Shown here piece after piece: positions 1 through 8,580 of a stretch of DNA of 19,511 nucleotides (position 1 is the stretch's first letter; every line of letters begins with the position of its first letter). A model generated the notes under the pieces. The model was not told the DNA's origin. It did no database searches and saw nothing but the letters and a program-made list of their open reading frames with translations. The stretch comes from a bacterium (GTDB lineage: Bacteria; JAJRZV01). The position numbers were made by a program, and so were the translations under genes. The stretch is taken from the NCBI GenBank assembly GCA_024275095.1, contig JAJRZV010000014.1, positions 1 to 19,511 on the forward strand, read 5' to 3'.

Positions 1-20
1 AAAGCTGATAACCCTTCCCT

Positions 21-50
21 TTGAACCTTCGACGACTCTTTTGTTATATA
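21..50 (+). promoter_or_regulatory. Candidate sigma-70-like promoter for the enoyl-CoA hydratase operon
   Basis: TTGAAC at 21-26 (4 of 6 matches to the -35 consensus) and TATATA at 45-50 (4 of 6 to the -10 consensus) are separated by 18 nt. This would start transcription near 57, leaving a short leader that contains the GGGAGG ribosome site at 69-74 and the ATG at 81. The placement is sensible, but both hexamers are imperfect and the call is by eye only. Confidence 0.4.
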
Positions 51-80
51 AAGAACAAAACTTTCAGCGGGAGGCGTAAA

Positions 81-869
81 ATGCCAGAATACAAATTCAT
101 CACCGTTGAGAAAAAGGGTGAAGGCGTAGCTCAGGTAACAATCAACAGACCGGACGTGCTTAATGCGTTGAACGTTGACGTTCTCAAAGAACTGGAGTGT
201 GCTTTTTACGAACTCGAGCAGGGTGGGGATGTAAAGGTGGTCGTACTCACAGGGGCGGGCGAAAAAGCGTTTGTAGCGGGGGCAGACATTGCCTACATGA
301 AAGACCTCGGTCCTACCGGAGCAGAGAATTTTGCAGAACTGGGACAAAAACTCACGCGCTTCATGGAACGCTCGCCACTGATATTTATCGCGGCCGTAAA
401 CGGATACGCCCTGGGTGGTGGGATGGAGCTGGCCATGGCGTGTGACATCATCATCGCGGACGAAAAAGCACAGCTGGGACAGCCAGAAATTAATCTTGGA
501 ATCATCCCCGGTTTCGGTGGAACCCAACGGCTTGCCCGTCTTGCAGGAACCAAGGCGGCCCTGGAACTCGTGCTCTCAGGGCGACGAATAAAAGCAGAAG
601 AAGCCCGTGAATTGGGCATAGTAAACCGGGTCACCGAAACAGGAAAATGTTTAGAAGAGGCCTTGAATCTTGCGCGCGAAATTGCGTCCAAACCAGCACC
701 GGCACTCAAGCGGGCCAAAGCAAGTATTCTTGAAGGTACGGACAGCACGCTCGAAGCAGGTCTCGCCTCGGAACGACGCAACTTCGCACTCTTGTTCGAT
801 ACTCACGACGCCAAAGAAGGACTCACTGCTTTTGTTGAAAAACGCAAGCCACAATTCAGGAACATGTAA
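81..869 (+). CDS. Enoyl-CoA hydratase/isomerase (crotonase family)
   Basis: The 262-residue product has the normal length for a crotonase that hydrates 2-enoyl-CoA to 3-hydroxyacyl-CoA in the cytoplasm. The family signature is clear: the oxyanion-hole segment AGADI (66-70), NGYALGGGMELAMACD (107-122) with the first catalytic Glu at 116, and GQPEINLGIIPGFGGTQR (133-150) with the second Glu at 136. Both acidic residues needed for hydration are therefore present. I chose ATG 81 because GGGAGG sits 6 nt upstream; the frame is open from 21, but that TTG lies in the putative -35 box and has no ribosome site. It is the first gene of a three-gene plus-strand unit with a YjbQ protein and a MaoC hydratase. 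The substrate (crotonyl-CoA versus longer or branched enoyl-CoA) cannot be read from sequence. Confidence 0.93.
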   Translation: MPEYKFITVEKKGEGVAQVTINRPDVLNALNVDVLKELECAFYELEQGGDVKVVVLTGAGEKAFVAGADIAYMKDLGPTGAENFAELGQKLTRFMERSPLIFIAAVNGYALGGGMELAMACDIIIADEKAQLGQPEINLGIIPGFGGTQRLARLAGTKAALELVLSGRRIKAEEARELGIVNRVTETGKCLEEALNLAREIASKPAPALKRAKASILEGTDSTLEAGLASERRNFALLFDTHDAKEGLTAFVEKRKPQFRNM

Positions 870-879
870 GGAGATAAAA

Positions 880-1293
880 ATGAAAGCCTGCACGGAATAC
901 CTTACATTCAATACACGCAAAAGAGTCGAAATTGTCAACATTACCTCCCGGGTAGAAGAAATTGTGAAAAAAAGCGGTATTCAGGAAGGATTCGTACTGG
1001 TCTCTGCAATGCACATTACAGCAAGCGTATTTATCAACGATGACGAAGAAGGTTTCAGAGAAGATCTACTGCGAATGCTTTCAAGTATTGCTCCTCAGGA
1101 TGGTTCCTACAGGCACAATCTTACGGGAGAGGATAACGGTTATGCCCACATGTGGAACATCCTTGTTCACCATGAGGTAATCGTACCTGTGACCGGGGGG
1201 CAACTGGACCTGGGCCCATGGCAGAGAATTTTTTACGGCGAATGGGATGGAAGACGGCCCAAACGCCTGGTTATAAAAGTTATGGGGGTGTAA
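880..1293 (+). CDS. yjbQ: YjbQ/UPF0047 family protein (secondary thiamine-phosphate synthase family)
   Basis: The 137-residue product matches the small, single-domain YjbQ/UPF0047 family in length and motifs: SAMHITASVFIND near 42-54, the conserved acidic/histidine stretch EDNGYAH (84-90), and the C-terminal GPWQRIFYGEWDGRR (112-126). Members are cytosolic, probably metal-binding trimers. A weak thiamine-phosphate synthase activity has been described for the family, but the physiological role is unsettled. The ATG at 880 is preceded by AAGGAG (868-873) that overlaps the stop of the upstream gene; a longer in-frame reading from 670 would overlap that gene extensively and is rejected. The next gene starts 5 nt downstream. 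Being sandwiched between two enoyl-CoA hydratases suggests co-transcription, but no functional link is shown. Confidence 0.88.
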   Translation: MKACTEYLTFNTRKRVEIVNITSRVEEIVKKSGIQEGFVLVSAMHITASVFINDDEEGFREDLLRMLSSIAPQDGSYRHNLTGEDNGYAHMWNILVHHEVIVPVTGGQLDLGPWQRIFYGEWDGRRPKRLVIKVMGV

Positions 1294-1298
1294 CAGCC

Positions 1299-1760
1299 AT
1301 GAGTCAGGACATATTCAGAAAGTTATATTTCGAAGAAGTCAATGAAGGTGACTCCTGGGAAACCCCGGGACGCACCGTCACCGAAGCGATGATCGACCTG
1401 TTCGCCGGGCTCTCGGGAGATTTTAACCCCTTGCACACGGATGAAGCCTTTGCAAAACAGACACCTTTTGGTAAACGCATTGCCCACGGTATCCTCGGAA
1501 TTGCCGTTGCAACAGGGCTTGTGCAAAATTATCCGCCCATGAGAACCCTTGCATTTTTAGGGATAAAAGAATGGAATTTCAGGGCCCCTATCTTCCCGGG
1601 TGATACAGTGCGCGTAAGAAGTACGGTATTGAACAAACGTCTTTCCTCCAAGAGTGACAAAGGCATCATTACCTGGAAAAGAGAACTCATTAACGAGAGA
1701 GGTGAAGTGGTCCAGGAGGGAATCACCGTTACAATGGTTGAAGTTAAGGAAAAAAAGTAA
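1299..1760 (+). CDS. MaoC-like (R)-specific enoyl-CoA hydratase
   Basis: This 153-residue hot-dog-fold protein carries the hydratase-2 signature: FAGLSGDFNPLHTDEAFA at 35-52, with the catalytic Asp at 41 and His at 46, followed by FGKRIAHGIL at 57-66. The family adds water to trans-2-enoyl-CoA to give (R)-3-hydroxyacyl-CoA, opposite in stereochemistry to the crotonase at the start of this operon. The ATG at 1299 follows the GGGGGTG at 1284-1290, which overlaps the end of the YjbQ gene; earlier in-frame codons lie inside that gene. The stop abuts the stop of the convergent gene at 1762 with a single nucleotide between them, so there is no room for a separate terminator. The true substrate could be a short acyl-CoA or a related thioester. 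Confidence 0.9.
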   Translation: MSQDIFRKLYFEEVNEGDSWETPGRTVTEAMIDLFAGLSGDFNPLHTDEAFAKQTPFGKRIAHGILGIAVATGLVQNYPPMRTLAFLGIKEWNFRAPIFPGDTVRVRSTVLNKRLSSKSDKGIITWKRELINERGEVVQEGITVTMVEVKEKK

Positions 1761-1761
1761 A

Positions 1762-2406
1762 TCACCGACTTAAAGCCAGTGAAACATTTTTCTCACCGGT
1801 AGGAGTTTCACCTCCCTCATGGGATCCAGTTTTGCCTAAGTGCGTTGCTTCACCACACGCCTGTGATGCTGTTGCAGGGCCAACGATAACGCTGCTTTTC
1901 CGGTACCTGACAATGAACTGGAATTGTTCCCCTGCTATCGCGTAAAAACTGTAAAGCGGCGTTTCAAGCATATCTACAACTTCTTTCAGTTGACCCCGGG
2001 AATTAAGTACTACAAGCTCAATGTTCCCGCATGTGCTGGAAGGACTTACACTCCATAAAATTTCCATATTCCCCGACTTTTCCACATCCACATAAAACCG
2101 CCACGAAATTTCCTTCGAAGATGCCCGAATATCACGCCAGTAATAATCAGATGCTTTGTTCCAGGCCCGGTGAAAAAAATACGCTTTAAATGGCTCTCCC
2201 CCCCAGAAAAAAGCAAATGTTTCATATCGCCTGTCAAACGCATCTGTTGCATCCGGCGCAACACCTAAAACCAAGCGCTGATATACCGGCCCCTGCTTTA
2301 CACGAACCTCCACCTGCCAATTGTTGCCTGCTGCAAAGGACAAAACAGGAAGCAGGAGTGGCGCCAACACTCCTATGATCAGTTCACGTTTCTGTATTAT
2401 CTTCAT
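1762..2406 (-). CDS. Secreted protein of unknown function
   Basis: The 214-residue product starts with a convincing signal peptide (MKIIQKRELIIG, then a hydrophobic core ending in VLSFAAG, residues 1-27), so it is probably exported. The mature part is rich in aromatic residues and alternating beta-type segments, e.g. LVLGVAPDATDAFD near 45-58 and SWRFYVDVEK near 100-109, suggesting a beta-sandwich. I recognise no named domain with certainty; the GVAPDATDAFD stretch resembles motifs seen in uncharacterised secreted proteins of thermophiles, which is only an impression. Two Cys residues are present in the mature part (about 125 and 183). The C-terminal 30 residues are Gly/Thr/Glu-rich and probably disordered. 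ATG 2406 has a strong GAGGAGG ribosome site. It is the last gene of the long minus-strand run, 128 nt after the outer-membrane peptidase. Confidence 0.75.
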   Translation of the reverse strand: MKIIQKRELIIGVLAPLLLPVLSFAAGNNWQVEVRVKQGPVYQRLVLGVAPDATDAFDRRYETFAFFWGGEPFKAYFFHRAWNKASDYYWRDIRASSKEISWRFYVDVEKSGNMEILWSVSPSSTCGNIELVVLNSRGQLKEVVDMLETPLYSFYAIAGEQFQFIVRYRKSSVIVGPATASQACGEATHLGKTGSHEGGETPTGEKNVSLALSR

Positions 2407-2534
2407 TGTGCCCTCCTCAAGGTACTTTTTCTGGTACTCAAGACCCTTTCAAAAGGCATACCATGTGCGTCATGGCACAAACATCAGCTTTTTTAACGGG
2501 TTAAGGCAGTATTTTTATGAAAGTATGTGGGTGG

Positions 2535-5384
2535 TCAATAACCCTGGTGTGGTAGCAATACCCCTCTTTCTGAAAAACGCGTCCATAAAGTGAGCGGGGA
2601 TGAAAAACCAATGCTCAGGTAAAACTTCACACCTTCAACATCTTTGAGAGGCTTCGCCACATGAAAAGAGAAAGTGAAAGGGAAATGATACGCCAGATAA
2701 AGGTCTACATTTATACCCCCACCCACCGAATGTATGAATTGAGGCTGAGGAAGAAAAGAAACGGCAGATTCGTAAAATGCGTCCAGGTAAAAAACACGGA
2801 AAAACAGAGGGAAGGTAGAAGCAATACCAGTGTCAGGAAAGTAAAAGGGATACAGTATAGAAAAAGCAGCAGAGGCCATGCGTGACCCGTTAATCCCTTC
2901 CGAATAGCTGTAGCCCCGCACAGTAAAGGTATCAGGGAAAAGCTCATCGGAACCTCCTGTATCAGACGTCTCAAAAGCCCTATCCCTATCCGGTCCCCAC
3001 GCCGCCCCGGCAAGCAGACGACCCTGGAGAAAAACATTGATTCCAGGAAGCTTAATCGCAGGTGCAAGCTCCCATGCTGTTGCAGAATAGGAAACATCGC
3101 TTCCCGTGTACCTGCCGAGAGTTTTGAAAAACAGTGATACCTTCATTCCTGACTGGGGGGCAATGGAGGTACGGAAAAATTTTCGACTGTCAAAAGTAAA
3201 GTTCACTCCAACAGAATTTCTCCATCCTCTTTGAATCATACCAGCGAGCTCCTCAGGAAAAGGAGAAAGGCTGCGGTGTTTCTTGAACAGATAGTAAAAA
3301 CGCCCCCCGGCAAACCACCTCTCGCGCAAATAGGGCACGCCGACAAGTACCCCTCCTTCCAGCCAGGACTGCCAGTATCTTCGAGCTTCACCATCAACTG
3401 TATAATCTACGCGCTCCGGTGGAACATGAGATAAAAACAACGCCACGGTCGGATAGAACCGATTGATACCAAAAAGCAACGAGAAAGGAAAAGTATTCCC
3501 ATCACGAGAATGCTGGTAGCCCACACTTATGTAGTAGAAATACCTGAGAAGTACATCCCAGTTGAATGTGCGTGCAGACACATAAGTTCCTGTTTTGGAA
3601 CTATACGCGTAGTATGGATACCAGAAAAGCGGACGCAGCGACTTGAAAGAACTGTATGCCTTGCCGGATATTCCGGGAGTAGAAAGGAAGGGGATAATCA
3701 CCTCACCCTTGGGAAATTCAATTTCCTTTTCTTCTTTCAGGTCCTGCCTGCAAATTTCGTAACCACGGGAGGTATAACAGGTATAAAAAACTTCGTTTTC
3801 AGCTGGGTCTATATCGAATTCATATATACCTGAATCGTCTCCACCCACAAGGTAATATTTTCCTTCTTCGGGTACGTACAGATAAAGGTAAAAACTTCCA
3901 TTTCTTGAAGAAGTAAAGTAAATCCCTTTTTGCGTCCATACCGGAAAACGGTTCATCCATCTGTCTCTTGTTACAAAAGATACAAGTTGTGTTCTTACGT
4001 CCAGCACACATATATCCTGTGGTTCATTTGGGATTTTGCATGTATAAGCAACAAGCTGGCCGTCCGGGGCAACCGACGGGTCAGTGAGTTCAACTCCTTC
4101 CACAGTGAAACTTGACTCCTTCTTTAACGAATCCCCATTTTTTGAAAAAAGGAAAATCTCCGTCCCGCGTGACGTTCTGCGAGTACCGACCATTATGTGG
4201 GAGGGGGGCAACCACACTGCTGTCTCTACCCCACTGCCCTTGGTCAGTCGTGTAACCCTGCTGGAGTCAAGGTTTAACTCGTAGATGTCATATCTGGTAT
4301 AAAACGTTTTCTTTCTCTCAATGGCAGTAAAAATAACAGAATTACTCCTATCACCAGCAGAAAGGCTCTGAACTTCGTAAGCATCCCACTTGGAGAGCAA
4401 CTTTCCCGTGTTGGCATCTATAAGATACAGCCCGGGATACTCCGAACCATTGTTGCCGTAAAAAAGAACCGCTCCATAAGATGCAAGTACTTTTACTTTC
4501 CCTTTGTAAAAGCCACTGCGCGTAATAACCGTACGCCACAAATGCGTTTCCGGGGGAGCGTTTTCTAATTCGTGGAACTGAAAGTCACGCCAGAGGTCGT
4601 CCAGGGTGTATCCCCAGATGTTGTAACCGATTATGTTCGCAAAAAAAGGTACGGTTCTGCTGTAGCGTTCAAAAAATTCGGAGACGGTCTTTTCTCCGTA
4701 TTTACTGCTCAAATAGTCAATAAACCGTGACCCGCTGAGATACTGGAAAAGACCGTCAGGCCATAAAGAAAGCTGGCCTGCACTTTTTGCGAGTGAAAAT
4801 CTTTCGCGTGCAAGCGTTCTTGTAAAGATAAGACTGAAGGGATGTTTAACGCGGCCGAAGCCGGTAAACTCGCTTTCATAATAAGTGGCGATACCCTCTA
4901 TAAGCAAATCCGGCATAAGGAAATTTGGAAAGTACAAACGGCCCAGAATGTACCTGGGCACCAAGGAAATACCGCGTACCTGGTCAAGGGTGAGAATATG
5001 AACGAGCTCGTGCACAAATACAGTTTCAAGCCAGGTGGAATAATAACCGATTGAATCGGAAGGAAATGGTGGACGGGTGTCTATGTAGATCACAGGTCGC
5101 GGGAAGACCGTCGCAATCCCGTTTGTGTCATCGTAATTTTCCAGGAGCACCACATGAATTTTCAGGGACGGTTCCCAGTTCAAACGCGACGATAACCTGG
5201 AAAGGATTTTCTCCGCATTTCCAACAAGCCAGGTGGCATCAGATTGGGTCTTATCATAGTAATGAATGTAAAAATGTTGAGTTTCAACAGTACGCCATTT
5301 CAATCCAGGAGGCAAAAAAGTCGCACTTAAAGAAAACAAACACACCAGTGCCGCGACAGCGGCGGTGGAAAAACCGTTCCTCAA
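2535..5384 (-). CDS. Secreted metallopeptidase / beta-propeller / outer-membrane beta-barrel protein
   Basis: The 949-residue product has three parts. After a signal peptide (residues 1 to about 24) comes a gluzincin-type peptidase domain with HELVH at 125-129 and a downstream LLIEGIATYYE (160-170), giving the zinc ligands H125, H129 and probably E163; this resembles the peptidase MA-like family. Residues about 300-560 form TolB/WD40-like (PD40) propeller blades, e.g. PSVAPDGQLVAY (436-447). From about 575 onward, amphipathic aromatic-rich strands look like a surface-antigen-type beta-barrel. The protein is therefore likely anchored in the outer membrane with the peptidase in the periplasm or at the surface. 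The frame opens with TTG (5382-5384) preceded by GAGAAG; no ATG precedes the signal peptide. The slipin gene ends 16 nt upstream. About 20 residues follow the last obvious strand, unusual for a barrel. A paralogue lies at 13409-16369. Confidence 0.85.
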   Translation of the reverse strand: MRNGFSTAAVAALVCLFSLSATFLPPGLKWRTVETQHFYIHYYDKTQSDATWLVGNAEKILSRLSSRLNWEPSLKIHVVLLENYDDTNGIATVFPRPVIYIDTRPPFPSDSIGYYSTWLETVFVHELVHILTLDQVRGISLVPRYILGRLYFPNFLMPDLLIEGIATYYESEFTGFGRVKHPFSLIFTRTLARERFSLAKSAGQLSLWPDGLFQYLSGSRFIDYLSSKYGEKTVSEFFERYSRTVPFFANIIGYNIWGYTLDDLWRDFQFHELENAPPETHLWRTVITRSGFYKGKVKVLASYGAVLFYGNNGSEYPGLYLIDANTGKLLSKWDAYEVQSLSAGDRSNSVIFTAIERKKTFYTRYDIYELNLDSSRVTRLTKGSGVETAVWLPPSHIMVGTRRTSRGTEIFLFSKNGDSLKKESSFTVEGVELTDPSVAPDGQLVAYTCKIPNEPQDICVLDVRTQLVSFVTRDRWMNRFPVWTQKGIYFTSSRNGSFYLYLYVPEEGKYYLVGGDDSGIYEFDIDPAENEVFYTCYTSRGYEICRQDLKEEKEIEFPKGEVIIPFLSTPGISGKAYSSFKSLRPLFWYPYYAYSSKTGTYVSARTFNWDVLLRYFYYISVGYQHSRDGNTFPFSLLFGINRFYPTVALFLSHVPPERVDYTVDGEARRYWQSWLEGGVLVGVPYLRERWFAGGRFYYLFKKHRSLSPFPEELAGMIQRGWRNSVGVNFTFDSRKFFRTSIAPQSGMKVSLFFKTLGRYTGSDVSYSATAWELAPAIKLPGINVFLQGRLLAGAAWGPDRDRAFETSDTGGSDELFPDTFTVRGYSYSEGINGSRMASAAFSILYPFYFPDTGIASTFPLFFRVFYLDAFYESAVSFLPQPQFIHSVGGGINVDLYLAYHFPFTFSFHVAKPLKDVEGVKFYLSIGFSSPLTLWTRFSERGVLLPHQGY

Positions 5385-5400
5385 GCTCTTCTCAAAATTC

Positions 5401-6147
5401 CTACGGGCGTTTTTCAGTGAATGCTTTGAGCAATTCCAGGGGCACAGGAAGGATGGTCACAGAATTTTTCTCAGAAGCGATTTCAGCAACGGTTTGAAGG
5501 AACCTGAGCTGGATTGCAATAGGATTGCGTGAGATGATTTCCGATGCCTGTGCCAGTTTTTCCGATGCCTGGAATTCACCTTCGGCAGCAATAATTTTTG
5601 CCCTTCTCTCACGTTCTGCTTCTGCCTGCTTGGCCATTGCACGCTGCATTTCCTGTGGAAGGTCTATGTGCTTGACCTCCACGGCCGAGACCTTAATTCC
5701 CCAGGGGTCGGTGTGCTTATCCAGGATTGTCTGTATTGTGGCGTTAATTTTCTCCCGATGGGCAAGGAGCTCATCAAGCTCTGCTTCACCGCACACACTG
5801 CGCAGGGTTGTTTGTGCAAGTTGGGAAGTTGCAAACATAAAGTTTTCTACCTCAATAACACTTTTTACGGGGTCAACCACGCGAAAATACACAACAGCGT
5901 TGACCTTGATGGATACATTATCCTTTGTAATTACATCCTGCGGGGGCACATCCATTACGATCGTTCGCAGGGAAATTTTAACCATCTTATCAATGACAGG
6001 GATTACGTAAATAATTCCCGGTCCTTTCGCATCGATGACCCGTCCCAGCCGAAATATTACACCTCTTTCATATTCGTTAAGCACCCTGATACCTGAAAGA
6101 AGAAAAATCATAAAAAGAACAATAAAGCCAAGGGCGAATGTAGACAT
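5401..6147 (-). CDS. Slipin (stomatin/SPFH/band 7 family membrane protein)
   Basis: The 248-residue product has one N-terminal membrane helix (about residues 3-20) followed by a canonical SPFH/band 7 domain: [13 protein letters not shown] (24-36), GPGIIYVIP (42-50) and the [13 protein letters not shown] segment (66-78). A charged coiled-coil stretch rich in Ala/Glu/Arg follows (about 165-200, [19 protein letters not shown]). Slipins oligomerise on the inner membrane and are thought to scaffold or present substrates to the NfeD protease. The gene begins one nucleotide after the nfeD stop, and its ribosome site (GGGAGGTG) lies within the end of nfeD, so the two are translationally coupled. This nfeD-slipin pair is a well-known conserved operon. 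The ATG is well supported. Confidence 0.93.
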   Translation of the reverse strand: MSTFALGFIVLFMIFLLSGIRVLNEYERGVIFRLGRVIDAKGPGIIYVIPVIDKMVKISLRTIVMDVPPQDVITKDNVSIKVNAVVYFRVVDPVKSVIEVENFMFATSQLAQTTLRSVCGEAELDELLAHREKINATIQTILDKHTDPWGIKVSAVEVKHIDLPQEMQRAMAKQAEAERERRAKIIAAEGEFQASEKLAQASEIISRNPIAIQLRFLQTVAEIASEKNSVTILPVPLELLKAFTEKRP

Positions 6148-6148
6148 T

Positions 6149-7444
6149 TCACACCTCCCTTACTTTTTTTATCAGGAGTTTCATTCCTTTCCTTCCTGTA
6201 ACCACAATTCTATCACCTTTCGTGAGAGGTTCATCGGAAATTGCATCCCAGTACTCCCCGTGTACAAAAATTTTCACGTTCCTGTGATTGTGAACCAGAA
6301 CGACCTCGCCTTCTTCACCTTCGATGCCCTCAAATCCCAGAGCCGGTTTCTTCAGCTGTGCCTTTACTGCCAGTGCCACCGCCAACACAATAAATCCCAA
6401 AGTCACAAAAAACGTGGGCAGAAGCACCCGATAAGATATGCGATAATACGGGGCCCCTCCCTCAAACAACATTATACTTCCAATAAACATGCTGATAGCA
6501 CCGGCGATGCCCAAGAGACCGTACGATGTGATTTTGATTTCCGCGATAAAGAATATAATTCCAAGAATAATAAGAAATATGCCGGCATAGTTAACAGGGA
6601 GAGTTTGAAAGGCGACAAAAGCCAGAATCAGTGAAATAGCACCGATAACACCAGGAAATATGGCTCCTGGGTTGGATAGTTCGAAAAATATTCCCCAGAA
6701 ACCAATCATCATAAGAACGTAAGCAAGATTGGGGTTGCTCAGAGCTTTAAGAAAACGGAGACGAAATGACATTTCATATCTATCCAGCGTTACTCTTGAA
6801 GGGTCCACAACCAGTTTCTTTTCCACACCCTGAATGCTCACAATTCGACCGTTGAGTTCCTTGAGAAGGTCGTTAATGTCTGAAGCCACAATTTCCACAA
6901 CGCCTATCTCTCGAGCCTTTTCCGCATCCGTGGAAATGCTCTTTCTGACAGCTTTCTCGGCCCATTCAACATTTCGTTTGTGCTTTTTGGCAAGTGATAT
7001 GGCATAAGCGGCGGCATCATTTTCTACCTTTTTCAGCATTTCTTCGCTGATCTTCTCTCCGCCCATGTTCACAGGGTGCGCCGCACCTATGTTTGTACCT
7101 GGTGCCATGGCAGCAATGTGAGAAGCAAGCGTAATAAATGCTCCTGCTGACGCGGCTCTCGCCCCAGGAGGAGCAACATATACCACTACAGGCACCGGGC
7201 TGTTCTCGATGTATTTGATGGTCTCCCGCATGGCTGTATCCAGTCCACCCGGGGTGTCCAGCTGAAGAATGACCATCTGAGCCCCGCCCTCCACTGCATA
7301 ATTAATGGCCTTGCCCACATACTCAGCAGTCACCGGACCTACAGGCCCCTGAAACGTGGCCAGAACGACCTTTTCCACGTTGAGCGTAACAGGAGAGGGT
7401 GAAGTGATACCAATACACATTGCGAGAAGAAGCCATACACTCAT
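6149..7444 (-). CDS. nfeD: NfeD-type membrane-bound ClpP-class serine protease
   Basis: The 431-residue product is a long-form NfeD. A signal/anchor segment (1 to about 20) precedes a ClpP-like domain with DTPGG (63-67) and the nucleophile motif GARAASAGA (94-102, Ser99). A Lys at 138 or 139, in LKKVEND, is the likely Ser-Lys dyad partner by analogy with the archaeal 1510-N protease. Four to five membrane helices follow (about 285-395), then a C-terminal OB-fold NfeD domain (about 380-431) with EGEVVLV and [12 protein letters not shown]. The family cleaves hydrophobic segments of membrane proteins, including its slipin partner. I chose ATG 7444, which overlaps the upstream methyltransferase stop as ATGA and directly precedes a hydrophobic segment; the frame stays open to 7606, but that extension lies inside the upstream gene and lacks family character. 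Confidence 0.92.
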   Translation of the reverse strand: MSVWLLLAMCIGITSPSPVTLNVEKVVLATFQGPVGPVTAEYVGKAINYAVEGGAQMVILQLDTPGGLDTAMRETIKYIENSPVPVVVYVAPPGARAASAGAFITLASHIAAMAPGTNIGAAHPVNMGGEKISEEMLKKVENDAAAYAISLAKKHKRNVEWAEKAVRKSISTDAEKAREIGVVEIVASDINDLLKELNGRIVSIQGVEKKLVVDPSRVTLDRYEMSFRLRFLKALSNPNLAYVLMMIGFWGIFFELSNPGAIFPGVIGAISLILAFVAFQTLPVNYAGIFLIILGIIFFIAEIKITSYGLLGIAGAISMFIGSIMLFEGGAPYYRISYRVLLPTFFVTLGFIVLAVALAVKAQLKKPALGFEGIEGEEGEVVLVHNHRNVKIFVHGEYWDAISDEPLTKGDRIVVTGRKGMKLLIKKVREV

Positions 7445-8580
7445 GACTCTATTCCTGCGAGTAAGCCTTTCAAATAATGGGTAGCAGGTACTGATGCAAC
7501 ATAAGGATGGTCTTCGGGTTGAGTAAAAGAGCGATACACTATCCACCGTTTTGAAGAAGGAGGCAAGCTCTTCACCAGATCTTCCAGTGTCACATGATAC
7601 GAGCACGAAAAAGAAAAGAGAAGGCCACCATCATTAAGAAGCTGTAATGCAAGATGATGAAGGCGCCTGTATGCCTGAACAGCCGGAATTTTCGAACTTC
7701 TATCGGGTGCAAATGCAGGTGGATCCATGATCACAATATCGAACTTCGCCTTTTCATTGTTCAAGTGGTTAAGTACATCAAATACATTTCCATGAATTAC
7801 CCGGATGTGTGAAAAACCGTTCAATCCAGCATTTTTTCTAATCATGTTACACAGTTCAGCTGAAGACTCCACACAAACGGCCGAACATGCCCCACCTGCA
7901 ACGGCGTGAAGTGCAAAGGCTCCATTGTACGAAAAGCAATCGAGAACGCTTTTCCCTTCGGCGATGCTGGTAAGGTAACGCCGTGCATGCCTCTGGTCAA
8001 GATAAAATCCTGTTTTATGACCTTCAGCAAAATCCACGGTGTACTGAATTCCATCAACTGCAAGGGTAATCGGCGAGTGAAAACCGGGTGACCTTTTCAC
8101 AACCCGGGAACCCTTTCGAAAGACAAAGTGTCTCAAATGCAAGAGAGAAGAAAGAGTGTCCTGAATAATATCAGCAAATGTGGCGGCTGCTTCAGAGTGA
8201 AACAAACACACAAAAAAATCTTCGTACACATCCACAACCACACCCGGAAACATATCACCTTCTGCATTAATAAGTCTAAATGACCCCCATTCTGTAACGC
8301 CCAGCCGGCGACGTCTGGTGAGTGCATTCATAATTTTTTTGCGAACCACACCTTCCAAATCCCCGTCTACATTAACATCAAATACTCTGAGCGGTACCGT
8401 GCCCTCCTTTTCCCATAATCCGAGCACCCCATCGGGCAGATTTTTACCGGACACCCGGACAAGAGCTACATCCTGTGTCACATTCACACGTTTAATATCC
8501 TTCTGTGTAAACCACATCCCTCCAGCGAGCAAGCGCCTCTCTGCCCTTGGGTGAAGAGTTACGGATCCTGCAATTCTCAT
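7441..8580 (-). CDS. rlmI: RlmI-like class I SAM-dependent rRNA (cytosine-5) methyltransferase
   Basis: The 379-residue product has the RlmI/RlmK-type layout: an N-terminal PUA-like RNA-binding domain (1 to about 75), a linker domain, and a Rossmann methyltransferase domain. Visible motifs are EGHKTGFYLDQR (186-197), the SAM-binding VLDCFSYNGAF (212-222), DPPAF (286-290) and FSFSCSYHV (322-330) with Cys326. In E. coli, RlmI makes m5C1962 in 23S rRNA; the exact target here is assumed, not shown, and the symbol is a family-level assignment. Start and stop both overlap the neighbouring genes by 4 nt (ATGA), with uracil-DNA glycosylase upstream and nfeD downstream, indicating tight translational coupling. 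Confidence 0.87.
   Translation of the reverse strand: MRIAGSVTLHPRAERRLLAGGMWFTQKDIKRVNVTQDVALVRVSGKNLPDGVLGLWEKEGTVPLRVFDVNVDGDLEGVVRKKIMNALTRRRRLGVTEWGSFRLINAEGDMFPGVVVDVYEDFFVCLFHSEAAATFADIIQDTLSSLLHLRHFVFRKGSRVVKRSPGFHSPITLAVDGIQYTVDFAEGHKTGFYLDQRHARRYLTSIAEGKSVLDCFSYNGAFALHAVAGGACSAVCVESSAELCNMIRKNAGLNGFSHIRVIHGNVFDVLNHLNNEKAKFDIVIMDPPAFAPDRSSKIPAVQAYRRLHHLALQLLNDGGLLFSFSCSYHVTLEDLVKSLPPSSKRWIVYRSFTQPEDHPYVASVPATHYLKGLLAGIES

Noticed and set aside
1779-1811. Inverted repeat GTGAAAC/GTTTCAC near the convergent gene ends, a possible bidirectional terminator
   Set aside because: The loop is 19 nt, there is no T-run after the stem, and it lies within the coding sequence of the minus-strand gene.
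2440-2520. Small dyads CCATG-TGCGT-CATGG and TTAACGGGTTAA between the outer-membrane peptidase and the secreted-protein gene
   Set aside because: Stems are only about 5 bp, with no T-tract for a terminator and no convincing promoter beside them; too short to call.
5525-6010. Long plus-strand open frame antisense to the slipin gene
   Set aside because: It has no ribosome site or protein-like features, and the opposite strand encodes an unmistakable band 7 protein.
6035-6634. Plus-strand open frame of about 200 codons antisense to slipin and nfeD
   Set aside because: Its composition reflects the complement of the real genes, and no motif or start signal supports it.
7445-7606. Longer N-terminus for the NfeD protease
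   Set aside because: The extension lies within the end of the methyltransferase gene, precedes the natural hydrophobic start and shows no signal-like or family-like sequence.
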